Source: Ruegeria sp. HKCCA6707
Lineage (GTDB): Bacteria > Pseudomonadota > Alphaproteobacteria > Rhodobacterales > Rhodobacteraceae
Reading direction: 5' to 3'
Length of the DNA stretch: 64,000 nt
Assembly: GCF_013033515.1 (NCBI RefSeq)
Contig: NZ_WQEG01000009.1
Location: forward strand, 1 to 64,000
Below are positions 9,269 through 17,325 of this stretch, piece after piece (positions within the stretch are counted from its first letter, which is position 1; every line of letters begins with the position of its first letter). The notes under the pieces were generated by a model that had not been told where the DNA came from, ran no database searches, and was given only the letters and a program-made list of their open reading frames with translations. Made by a program: the position numbers and the translations under genes.

Positions 9269-12200
9269 ATGGATACGATCCAGGAAATCTTCTTTCTTCC
9301 ACCTATGGCCGTGGCCCGGCTTGGGCCTGGTGAGACGCCGCTTGAAAGTTATGAGTGGCAGCAGGACATGGACGCCCATGGCAACAATAAGACGGTCATC
9401 CGCTCGAACGTGACGTTGCGAGAGGTCGAGGACGGCAGCGTGCGCGCTTATTTGCCCGACCCTAAAACCATACTGTTCCGCGACGAAGGCGGGGCCTTGC
9501 GTCCCGTCGCGCCGTTCTTTGAGCTCTGGGCCAAGATGCATGATGCTGAAACCGGTGAAGATTATGAAACGCCGGTTACGCTTGACCTGTTGGACGGGCA
9601 GGGGCTGTCTTTGCAAAACGTCCGCTACTCGGTCACTGTCGGCAACCAAAAGGCCGAACGTCGTACGGGCGACGCGGCCTGCGGTTTCCGCGCTCGGGTC
9701 GAGATAACGGGTCAGGATTTTTCGCCCAAGCCGCTTTTGGCCTTCAGCCCGCACACCTCGGAACAACAGCCGATGGTATATGAGCACAGCCCGATTCCTC
9801 TGGGCACCATCCGTGCCATGCACCCGGTGCGCGGGCAGGATGAGCCGGTCGAAGGTCAACCGGTTGACCGCAGCATTCTGCGCCTGCGCTTTACCCCACC
9901 CAAGGGCGAGGTTTATGGCCCACCTGACGCGGCCTTTGGCCCGGCCACGCTGGCGGTACCGGCCTATCAGAACGATCCGCCAAAGTCGGAATATGGTCGC
10001 ATTCATGAGATCGTTCCCGAACAGAATCGCATCCTGAACCCCGATACACCGTGGTCACGCTGGATCATGATGTCCGGCATGTCAGACGACCCCGAACCGC
10101 ATGACAGCTATGACGGTGCGCGGGTGGGCAACAACCAATCCTGGGGTGTGGCCGACGACACCAGCGACGGCACGATCGAAGCCACGCTGAACGTGCGCGG
10201 GGAACGGCTGACCGCGCGGGCCCGCATCTTTACCGGCCCCCCAGATTTCGCGCCCGACGCACGCCCGTTCTATAGCATCGAAGACGATTTGCTGGATCGT
10301 GATTTGTCTTTGATGTCCGTGACCAAAGACAACTATGTCGAGGCCAAGGACGAGGTGGTCGACATCTTCCGCCGCGCGTTTGAGACCAACAGCCTAGTTA
10401 ATCTGGACGACATCCGGGCGCAGGGGCTTAAGGACAACGCAACGCTGCAAGCCCAAACCAAAATGCCCGCTTTCCCGGAAATGCCGTCCACCGATGCGGC
10501 CTCGATGACCGAAGAAGATCAGATGCCGCCGGACAAGATACCGGACCTGATCCGCCCGCAACCGGTCTCGGTCTTCTCAAACTCGGTTCCAAACGAAAGG
10601 CTGCCCTATACGGTGGCCACGAAATTTGTACATGAACAGCTGATTGACGAAGAAAACCTGCTGGATTTCCTGCGGCGTCGACCGGATTTTGTCAAAAACC
10701 TGTTGCGCCCGCCCTTTGGTATCCTGTCCGAGCTGGAAACTGATCCAAGCCCTGATCAGACGCCGAACCCGAACTTCCGCGATCCCCGGATCGTGCGCGA
10801 CATGATGCACGACGCCCGGATGCCGCCCTATATGCGGGATTCCAACTATTTCCCGCTGTCTCTGTCGCGGCGGCAGTATCACCTGATCCTCTCATTCATC
10901 GACTGTCTGGTTGAACACGCGCCCGAAGCGCCCCCCGCGCCAAAAGCGCCGGATCCGAGCCATCTCAAACCCCGCAACCTGACCGCGCGGGCGGCGTTCA
11001 AAGTCCCGGGCAACCCGGATAACACGCGCCTTGATGGATCGGTCGGCAACTGTTTTCCGGGGCTTGAAATGGATGTCCGGGATCTGGATCGCCGGTTCTT
11101 TCCGGGTCTGGTTTTCAACGCGGTGCGCGTGCCTTTGGATCCGTTCCCCGAAGCGCCCAAGCATTCCGAAGGCTTTCATCTGGTCTTTGTTGACTATTTC
11201 TATGATCCGATGCTGCCCGACAACAGCCCTGAGGCATGGGTGCAAAAGCTGCTGACCGACTATAGCGGCGCTGTCGGGACCAAACTCAGCCAAGGCCGGT
11301 GGTTCCTGTCCTGGGTCGAACAGAGCGGCAAGAAGATCACCTTCAAGGAAGAAGACGGAACGCCCTATGATGGGCTGAAAATCTGGCGCTTTATTCGCAG
11401 CCTGGAATGCGGTGACGATAAGCCGGTGACCATCGCGCTGGAGCGGCGCAACCACGAAGGCGTCGTGGATACCGAACCGGTTGTGCTGCACGGCTATCGC
11501 CGGCAATACCGAACAGAAGACGGTGTTTTCAGCGACGCCTATGACCCTGGCGAGCTGACACAAAGCTTGTGTAACCCGTGGTCTCATGATTTCCGGGATT
11601 GCGGCTGTCACTATTGGCCGTCAAACCACCCTGATGTGGTTATGGCCGAGGTAGACCATGACGCGGCTCTGCCGACGGGGCAGTCAGATAACCCGCTTGC
11701 GGCCGAAACCTATCTGGATTGGCTGCGCTCGGACAAATCTCCGTCCGGGAACGTGGCGGCTCTGAACACGGTGGAACAGAACCGCCCCTATCAGATCGAC
11801 CATTATCAAGTGAACCGGATTTGGAGCGAGCTGCCCATCGTGGTTGAAGGACGCGAAACCGGTGAAACCTATGAGGTCGACCCGGAATTGCACGATGTCG
11901 AACCCTATGGCTCGATCAAGGAAATGGTGGATGATCTGAAGACACGTCTTGCTCCGATGGAGATGACGCTGAGTCTTCAGTATCTCTATGCTTATTTCTC
12001 GCTGGCCGACCCTGAGACCGTGGATCACAAACGCTGGCCTACATTGAAAGACGATCTGATCTTTTCCCGTCGGTCTTTGGTCGAGGTCGCGATTGGTGAG
12101 ATGACGCATATGCGCTGGGCGAACCAATTGTTGTGGGAGCTTGAGGGCGAGGCCTACAAACCCGTTTTGACACCGGCCAAAACGCTACGCTTTGGCGCGC

Positions 12201-12700
12201 AACGGGTTCTGGAACATCACCGCGCGCTGCGCCCGCTGACACCTGAAGCAATTGATGATTTCATCGAAATCGAACGTCCCGGAGGGTATATCGACCGGGC
12301 CTATGCGCAATGTGTGGCCACGCTTGAGCAGGACAAAACCGTTGACCGCAGGCTTTATGCGCTGGCCGTGCGGATTGACACGGATGGCGACGAACACTTC
12401 CTGCGTTTCAAACAGATGAAAGAGGTGTTGGCGCAATACGATATCGAAGGACAGTCACCGGCTTATCTGCGCCCTGTCGAGCCGGGTAACAAGACCAATG
12501 CCAAAGCCGCGCTTGAACTGTTCGAGCAGCTCAAAAAGGGTCTGCATGAGGCGTATCTTTTGGAATCCCAGAAACAGTATGAAGCGTCGCAAGAGCATAT
12601 CGATCAGGTACGCGAGACGATGAAAACCTTGCGTGTCAAGGGCGAGGAACTGGCGGCCAAAGGCATCGGGATCCCTTTCTGGCCGGAGGAGAAAAAGTGA
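9269..12700 (+). CDS. LodA/GoxA-like CTQ-type oxidase fused to a VioB-like ferritin domain
   Basis: A 1143-residue protein. Residues 1 to about 870 resemble LodA/GoxA oxidases, which use cysteine tryptophylquinone made from their own Cys and Trp. Supporting blocks are the N-terminal PPMAVARLG, NCFPGLEMDVR near 595, and PGELTQSLCNPWSHDF followed by YWPSNHPD near 760-787. Trp771 is the candidate quinone tryptophan; Cys714 is about the right distance upstream, and Cys768, Cys778 and Cys780 lie nearby. Residues about 885-1050 form a ferritin-like domain of the VioB/RebD type (E898 MTLSLQYLYA, later E944-MTH947), suggesting a second metal site. No signal peptide is seen. The stop overlaps the radical SAM gene start. 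The family assignment is by motif, and the pairing of cofactor residues is inferred. Confidence 0.75.
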   Translation: MDTIQEIFFLPPMAVARLGPGETPLESYEWQQDMDAHGNNKTVIRSNVTLREVEDGSVRAYLPDPKTILFRDEGGALRPVAPFFELWAKMHDAETGEDYETPVTLDLLDGQGLSLQNVRYSVTVGNQKAERRTGDAACGFRARVEITGQDFSPKPLLAFSPHTSEQQPMVYEHSPIPLGTIRAMHPVRGQDEPVEGQPVDRSILRLRFTPPKGEVYGPPDAAFGPATLAVPAYQNDPPKSEYGRIHEIVPEQNRILNPDTPWSRWIMMSGMSDDPEPHDSYDGARVGNNQSWGVADDTSDGTIEATLNVRGERLTARARIFTGPPDFAPDARPFYSIEDDLLDRDLSLMSVTKDNYVEAKDEVVDIFRRAFETNSLVNLDDIRAQGLKDNATLQAQTKMPAFPEMPSTDAASMTEEDQMPPDKIPDLIRPQPVSVFSNSVPNERLPYTVATKFVHEQLIDEENLLDFLRRRPDFVKNLLRPPFGILSELETDPSPDQTPNPNFRDPRIVRDMMHDARMPPYMRDSNYFPLSLSRRQYHLILSFIDCLVEHAPEAPPAPKAPDPSHLKPRNLTARAAFKVPGNPDNTRLDGSVGNCFPGLEMDVRDLDRRFFPGLVFNAVRVPLDPFPEAPKHSEGFHLVFVDYFYDPMLPDNSPEAWVQKLLTDYSGAVGTKLSQGRWFLSWVEQSGKKITFKEEDGTPYDGLKIWRFIRSLECGDDKPVTIALERRNHEGVVDTEPVVLHGYRRQYRTEDGVFSDAYDPGELTQSLCNPWSHDFRDCGCHYWPSNHPDVVMAEVDHDAALPTGQSDNPLAAETYLDWLRSDKSPSGNVAALNTVEQNRPYQIDHYQVNRIWSELPIVVEGRETGETYEVDPELHDVEPYGSIKEMVDDLKTRLAPMEMTLSLQYLYAYFSLADPETVDHKRWPTLKDDLIFSRRSLVEVAIGEMTHMRWANQLLWELEGEAYKPVLTPAKTLRFGAQRVLEHHRALRPLTPEAIDDFIEIERPGGYIDRAYAQCVATLEQDKTVDRRLYALAVRIDTDGDEHFLRFKQMKEVLAQYDIEGQSPAYLRPVEPGNKTNAKAALELFEQLKKGLHEAYLLESQKQYEASQEHIDQVRETMKTLRVKGEELAAKGIGIPFWPEEKK

Positions 12701-14007
12701 CCCCGCCCTGGGCGCAGGTGCATTTCTTTGAAACGGGCCATGGCCATCATATGCTGGCCGTCGATGGCTCGCGTGTGTTTGACATGCCTGCTGGGACGGC
12801 AGAGCGTTTTTCCACGCTGAAGGCTGACGGTCAGGCGGCTTTCCTGGCGTCGATGGGCCTGGACGGGGTGCCTATGATCGACGACGCACCGCCTCAGGAT
12901 ATGCCGGTACGGTCGCTGTCTCTGGCGGTAGCGCAGAAATGCAATCTGGCCTGCACCTATTGCTATGCCTCTGGCGGCGATTTCGGAGCGCCTGCGCGCA
13001 ATATGGCATGGGAGGTCGCCAAGGCTTCGGTCGACAGGCTGGTGGCCGAAGCCGAGCCGGGTGTAAAAATCAATCTGGCCTTTCTGGGCGGCGAGCCTCT
13101 GATCAATCGACCCCTGATCCAGCGGGCCACCGAGTATGCGGTCGAGCAGGCAAACGCGAACGGATTGCGCGTGGGGTTTTCGATCACCACAAACGGAACC
13201 TTGCTGCGGGCCGAGGATGCCGCGTTCTTTGAACAGCACGGATTTGCAGTGACCATCAGTCTGGATGGCGTCGGCGCGACGCATGACAAGCTGCGGCCGC
13301 AACGGGGCGGGCGGGGCAGTTTCGACATGATCCTGAAACGGGTTGAACCCTTGTTGGCCGCACAGAACCGGATGCAGGTCGGTGCGCGGGTGACCGTTAC
13401 GCCGCAGAACATGAACCTGCCCGAGACGCTGGATCAGTTCGTGAACATGGGATTCCACTCGATTGGCTTTTCGCCGATGCTGGCCTCTCCGAACGGGCAG
13501 CACGAGCTGGATCAGGATCACCTGCAAGAGATGCTGGATCAGATGATCGCCTGCGGACAAAAGTTTGAAGAGGCCGTGCTGGCAGGTCGCCGCTATCCGT
13601 TTTCAAACATGTCAGCAGCGATGCAGGAAATCCATCGTGGAACGCACCGTCCCTATGCCTGCGGGGCCGGAGCGGGGTATTTCGGGGTGTCTGCGGATGG
13701 CGGTTTGTTTGCCTGCCATCGCTTTGTCGAAGATGATACCGGCGCGATGGGCAGCGTTTATGATGGGCCTGATTTGCGTCGGGACGGCTGGTTGAAAGAT
13801 CGCCATGTCCACACGCAATCGCCTTGCAACACATGTTGGGCCCGGTACTTGTGTGGCGGCGGATGTCATCACGAGGTTATTCACCGGGGGCGGCCCGCCT
13901 GTGACTATATCCGTGGCTGGCTGGACTATTGCCTGGGGGCTTATGTGAGGTTGTCCGAGGCGCGCCCGGACTATTTTGGTTTGCCACCGCAAGCTGTGCA
14001 GGCCTGA
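12697..14007 (+). CDS. Radical SAM/SPASM peptide-modifying maturase
   Basis: A 436-residue protein starting at GTG 12697, which overlaps the TGA stop of the LodA-like gene (GTGA), with GGAGGAG upstream, so the two are translationally coupled. The radical SAM cluster ligands are C82, C86 and C89 (CNLACTYC). The C-terminal SPASM region supplies many cysteines for auxiliary Fe-S clusters: C322 (YACGAGAG), FACHRF, and CNTCWARYLCGGGCHHE. It resembles sulfatase-maturase-like enzymes and QhpD, which installs thioether crosslinks during quinohaemoprotein amine dehydrogenase maturation. I infer that it modifies the upstream fused protein. No small separate precursor peptide is present nearby. Confidence 0.9.
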   Translation: MTPPWAQVHFFETGHGHHMLAVDGSRVFDMPAGTAERFSTLKADGQAAFLASMGLDGVPMIDDAPPQDMPVRSLSLAVAQKCNLACTYCYASGGDFGAPARNMAWEVAKASVDRLVAEAEPGVKINLAFLGGEPLINRPLIQRATEYAVEQANANGLRVGFSITTNGTLLRAEDAAFFEQHGFAVTISLDGVGATHDKLRPQRGGRGSFDMILKRVEPLLAAQNRMQVGARVTVTPQNMNLPETLDQFVNMGFHSIGFSPMLASPNGQHELDQDHLQEMLDQMIACGQKFEEAVLAGRRYPFSNMSAAMQEIHRGTHRPYACGAGAGYFGVSADGGLFACHRFVEDDTGAMGSVYDGPDLRRDGWLKDRHVHTQSPCNTCWARYLCGGGCHHEVIHRGRPACDYIRGWLDYCLGAYVRLSEARPDYFGLPPQAVQA

Positions 14008-14016
14008 CGACAAGGC

Positions 14017-15429
14017 ATGTCCAGCGACATCGAGACCGAAATCTGTATCATTGGTGCTGGACCTGCCGGGGCCACCTTGGCCACGCGGTTGACGCAGTTC
14101 GGGCGAGATGTCTGCTTGGTCGAACGGCAGGCCGTGCCGCGCCCGCATATCGGTGAGTCTCTGCCTGCGTCTGTCTGGCCTATCCTGAATCTGCTGGGCG
14201 TTGCCCCTGAAGTCGAAGCAGCGGGCTTTCTGCGCACCACTGGGTCGGTGTTGAATTGGGGTGGTCAGTTCGAACGTCGTGGCCCGACAGCGGGGCAACC
14301 GGGGCTTCTAGTAGATCGTGGCCAGTTCGACTCGATACTATTGGAAGCGGCTCAACGCAAAGGTGCACAGGTGCTGACCCAAACGCGCGCCTATCGACCA
14401 GATCATAGTGCCGATGGGTGGTGTATTCCTTTGCGATCCGAACAAGGCCCGCGTCAGTTACGGGCAAATGTTTTGATCGACGCAGCAGGGCGCCAGGCCG
14501 GGTTTGGACGGCGGTATCGGCAAAGCGCGCCACCCTTGCTGGCGCTTTATGCCTATTGGCAGGCCCCACCCGGGTTTGGGGCGCAAGCTCGGGCCGAGGC
14601 GGGCGAAGCGCATTGGGTTTGGGCGGCGTTGCTGCCCAACGGGTTGGTCAATGCGATGGTCTTTGTCGATCCGGCACGTTGCACGGGTCTTACACCGGCG
14701 GACCGCCGCGATCTGTATCTAAACCTCTTGGCGCAGTCGCCCCTGTTGTCCCCCTGCCTTGAACAGCGCCGGATGGGTCCGGTTCGCCAAGCCGACGCGA
14801 CCAGTCAGATTGAAATGACGCCGCCCACAGCAGATTTTCTGCGCGTGGGTGAGGCCAGTTTTTGTGTCGATCCGCTGTCTTCGCAAGGGGTGCAACTGGC
14901 GATGGGGCAGGCGCTTCAGGCGGCGGCAGTTGTGAATACCGTGCTAACGCGCCCCGATCACGCGGCGCAGGCGCTGGATTTCTATGCGGACCGTCAGCAA
15001 GAGCGGGTGCAGGTGCACGCACAGTTGGCTGCGGAATACTATGCGCGTCAGTTGCAAATCTCATCCGATCCGTTCTGGCAGAACCGGTCCCAAGCACCCG
15101 AATGGCTGCAAACAGGGGCAATCGAACTGGAAACCGCACCCGTTCCGACACAGGCCAAACTGATTTTGTCGACCAAGGCGCATCTGCATGAGGCGGGGGT
15201 TCAAACCGAAACCCTGATCGAGCCCGGGCAAGTTCTAAGCCACCCAAATCTGCCACGACCCGTTGCCAATCTGGACGGCATCGCCCTGCCACCTCTGATC
15301 GCTTCCTGTCAGAGTCCGACCGGTGCGGACGACCTTCGTGGGCGGTTCCGTAAGACCCTGCCGCCCGATCTGGCCGAGCGTCTGGTGCATTGGCTCTGGA
15401 CCTATCGCATATTGGTTGTGGCGGATTAA
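14017..15429 (+). CDS. LodB/QhpG/halogenase-type FAD monooxygenase
   Basis: A 470-residue flavoprotein of the tryptophan-halogenase/geranylgeranyl-reductase-like superfamily. The dinucleotide motif GAGPAG lies at residues 13-18 and the family signature RPHIGESLP at 42-50. A later GD-like FAD segment reads VGEASFCVDPLSSQGVQLA. I do not see the halogenase WxWxIP motif, which argues against halogenation. LodB and QhpG are flavoproteins of this type that hydroxylate a protein tryptophan on the way to CTQ. Position next to the LodA-like and radical SAM genes (9-base gap) supports the same role here. The specific function is inferred. Confidence 0.85.
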   Translation: MSSDIETEICIIGAGPAGATLATRLTQFGRDVCLVERQAVPRPHIGESLPASVWPILNLLGVAPEVEAAGFLRTTGSVLNWGGQFERRGPTAGQPGLLVDRGQFDSILLEAAQRKGAQVLTQTRAYRPDHSADGWCIPLRSEQGPRQLRANVLIDAAGRQAGFGRRYRQSAPPLLALYAYWQAPPGFGAQARAEAGEAHWVWAALLPNGLVNAMVFVDPARCTGLTPADRRDLYLNLLAQSPLLSPCLEQRRMGPVRQADATSQIEMTPPTADFLRVGEASFCVDPLSSQGVQLAMGQALQAAAVVNTVLTRPDHAAQALDFYADRQQERVQVHAQLAAEYYARQLQISSDPFWQNRSQAPEWLQTGAIELETAPVPTQAKLILSTKAHLHEAGVQTETLIEPGQVLSHPNLPRPVANLDGIALPPLIASCQSPTGADDLRGRFRKTLPPDLAERLVHWLWTYRILVVAD

Positions 15430-15498
15430 TCGCGGTTTCCTCGGGTCTGCAAATCCCCTAATGTCGCGCCACGATACCACCAGCCGGAAAGAGGTCAC

Positions 15499-16635
15499 AT
15501 GTCGCGATTTGATGGGTATTTCCTGCGGCAGTTGCTGGTGATTTTCGGCTTTTTCACCTTGGTGCTTGTGGGCGTCTTTTGGATTACCCGTTCCGTCAGC
15601 CTGTTTGATCGTGTGATCAGCGGCGGGCAATCGGCTATTGTGTTTCTGGAATTCACCGCGCTTACGTTGCCGACATTGATCCGAACGGTAATGCCAATGT
15701 CGGTCTTTGCTGCTGCTGTCTACACGACCAACCGGCTCAGCCGCGAAAGCGAGTTGACGGTCATGCTGGCCACCGGCTCCAGCCCCTGGCGCTTGGCGCG
15801 GGCTGTCTTGCTGTTTGGGGTATTCACCGGGTTGATGATGGCGGTCATCAGCGTGTTTCTGCGCCCAGCTTCTGTTGACCAGCTTGAGCGGCGCCAAGCC
15901 GAGGTTGCTGGCGATGTCACGGCACAATTGCTGAACGAAGGTGAGTTTCTGCACCCCGCGCCAGGTGTGACCGTGTATATCGGACGGGTTGATCTGGATG
16001 GTACATTGCACGAGGTCTTTGTCTCGGACCGTCGTGACCGTCAAAACCCCACGAGTTATTCCAGCAAAACCGCCTATCTGGTCAATGATGGGGATGGCAT
16101 CAATCTGGTTATGCTGGAAGGCGTCGCGCTCAGGTACACGCGCGACGGCAGGACCCTGTCATCGACCTTGTTCGAAGATGCATCCTACGACATTTCCGAG
16201 TTGACCAATCAAGCGGATCTTGAGCAGCGAAGCCTCGAAGCGATCCCCACGCGCGAGCTTTTGTATCATCAGGCGGATGTGGCCGCAGCCGAGGGCCATA
16301 CCCGAGGTGAGATCGTGGAGGAACTGCATCAGCGCTTCTCGTGGATTGCAATTTGCATCGCTGTCGCACTGGTCGGACATGCGACATTGATGTTGGGCAG
16401 TTTCTCACGCTTTGGCCTGTGGCCGCAGATATTTGTGGCCTTCACGCTGCTTGTATTCCTTGAAGGGATCCGTGGATTTGTTGCGCCGATTGTGGTCAAA
16501 GATCCCGCTACCTGGGCTCTGCTATATACCCCTGCGGGTCTGGGCATCATGATCTCAAGCCTGTTCCTTTTTATTGCGGGTCGACCCCTTTTGCGATCTC
16601 GCACACGTCCGGAACCGGTGCCGACCACCGGTTAG
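15499..16635 (+). CDS. LptF/LptG-family LPS export permease
   Basis: A 378-residue inner-membrane protein of the YjgP/YjgQ (LptF/LptG) family, the permease part of the Lpt transporter that extracts LPS toward the outer membrane. The N-terminus (RFDGYFLRQLLVIFGFF) and SELTVMLATGSSPWRLARAV are family landmarks. Transmembrane helices lie at about 12-35, 55-75 and 100-120, a periplasmic beta-jellyroll region at about 130-260, and more helices from about 275 to 365. Usually lptF and lptG are adjacent, but here a single permease gene stands alone between the LodB-like gene and an HD-domain gene. It may be a second copy. The subunit identity leans to LptF. Confidence 0.85.
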   Translation: MSRFDGYFLRQLLVIFGFFTLVLVGVFWITRSVSLFDRVISGGQSAIVFLEFTALTLPTLIRTVMPMSVFAAAVYTTNRLSRESELTVMLATGSSPWRLARAVLLFGVFTGLMMAVISVFLRPASVDQLERRQAEVAGDVTAQLLNEGEFLHPAPGVTVYIGRVDLDGTLHEVFVSDRRDRQNPTSYSSKTAYLVNDGDGINLVMLEGVALRYTRDGRTLSSTLFEDASYDISELTNQADLEQRSLEAIPTRELLYHQADVAAAEGHTRGEIVEELHQRFSWIAICIAVALVGHATLMLGSFSRFGLWPQIFVAFTLLVFLEGIRGFVAPIVVKDPATWALLYTPAGLGIMISSLFLFIAGRPLLRSRTRPEPVPTTG

Positions 16636-16728
16636 GCTGCAATTTTTTGGGCCGGCACGTTCATTTTGTTTTTCCAACAGCGCGCATTGGTCTAGCGTAA
16701 ATTTCAGCCCATAACCGAGGACTGCAGG

Positions 16729-17319
16729 ATGCTGGACAAAAACCACAAACCCGCCTGGACCAGTTTTGAACAGGCGACCAAAGCCGATTGGGATGCGGTC
16801 ATGGCCTATGAAGAGGCCTATAATGCCGCCTTGCCCGACCGCATACTTGATGCCATTCGGTCGCTCGACGAAGAGTGGACGCCGTATCCGGTAAACCGCT
16901 ATCAGCACAGTTTGCAGGCCGCTACGCGCGCTTATGAAGACGGGGCCGAGGAAGAGCTGGTGGTTGCCGCGCTGATCCATGACACCGGTGACATCCTGTC
17001 CCCCTATAATCATGGCGAATTGTCGGCTGCGATGATGAAGCCCTATGTCAGCGAAAAGACCTATTGGATCCTCAAACATCACTGCGTGTTTCAGGGCTAT
17101 TACTATAACCACCATCTGGGTGGTGACAGGAACGCCCGCGACAAGTACCGCGACAGCCCGTATTGGGAAGACTGCCGGTATTTTTGCCACGAATATGATC
17201 AGAAGGCGTTTGACCCGGATTACGCGACCAAACCTCTGGAGTTCTTTGAGCCGATGCTGCGCCGCGTCCTGAACAAGGGCGAAGGCCATATGGAGCTGAA
17301 CGAAACCGCAGCCGATTGA
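16729..17319 (+). CDS. HD-domain protein of the PhnZ-like mixed-valent diiron type
   Basis: A 196-residue HD protein. Candidate metal ligands are the histidine in YQHSLQAAT, the HD pair in AALIHDTGD, and the paired histidines in LKHHCVF. The block EYDQKAFDPDY followed by LEFFEPM resembles PhnZ, an oxygenase that cleaves the C-P bond of a 2-aminoethylphosphonate derivative, and related putative HD phosphohydrolases. No phosphonate uptake or degradation genes lie beside it, so the substrate cannot be assigned. It converges with the DUF1513 gene with only 6 bases between the stops. Confidence 0.8.
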   Translation: MLDKNHKPAWTSFEQATKADWDAVMAYEEAYNAALPDRILDAIRSLDEEWTPYPVNRYQHSLQAATRAYEDGAEEELVVAALIHDTGDILSPYNHGELSAAMMKPYVSEKTYWILKHHCVFQGYYYNHHLGGDRNARDKYRDSPYWEDCRYFCHEYDQKAFDPDYATKPLEFFEPMLRRVLNKGEGHMELNETAAD

Positions 17320-17325
17320 TCTGCG

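Noticed and set aside
9269..12700. Violacein or indolocarbazole pathway enzyme (VioB/RebD)
   Set aside because: Only the ferritin-like domain resembles VioB. The other pathway genes (vioA/rebO, vioE and so on) are absent, and the N-terminal part looks LodA-like.
7667..15429. Complete quinohaemoprotein amine dehydrogenase (qhp) operon
   Set aside because: There is no di-haem alpha subunit with CxxCH motifs, no small gamma subunit and no QhpE-type protease. Only the maturase types are shared.
14017..15429. Flavin-dependent tryptophan halogenase
   Set aside because: The FAD motifs fit, but the WxWxIP motif that marks halogenases is not seen, and the context favours protein tryptophan hydroxylation.
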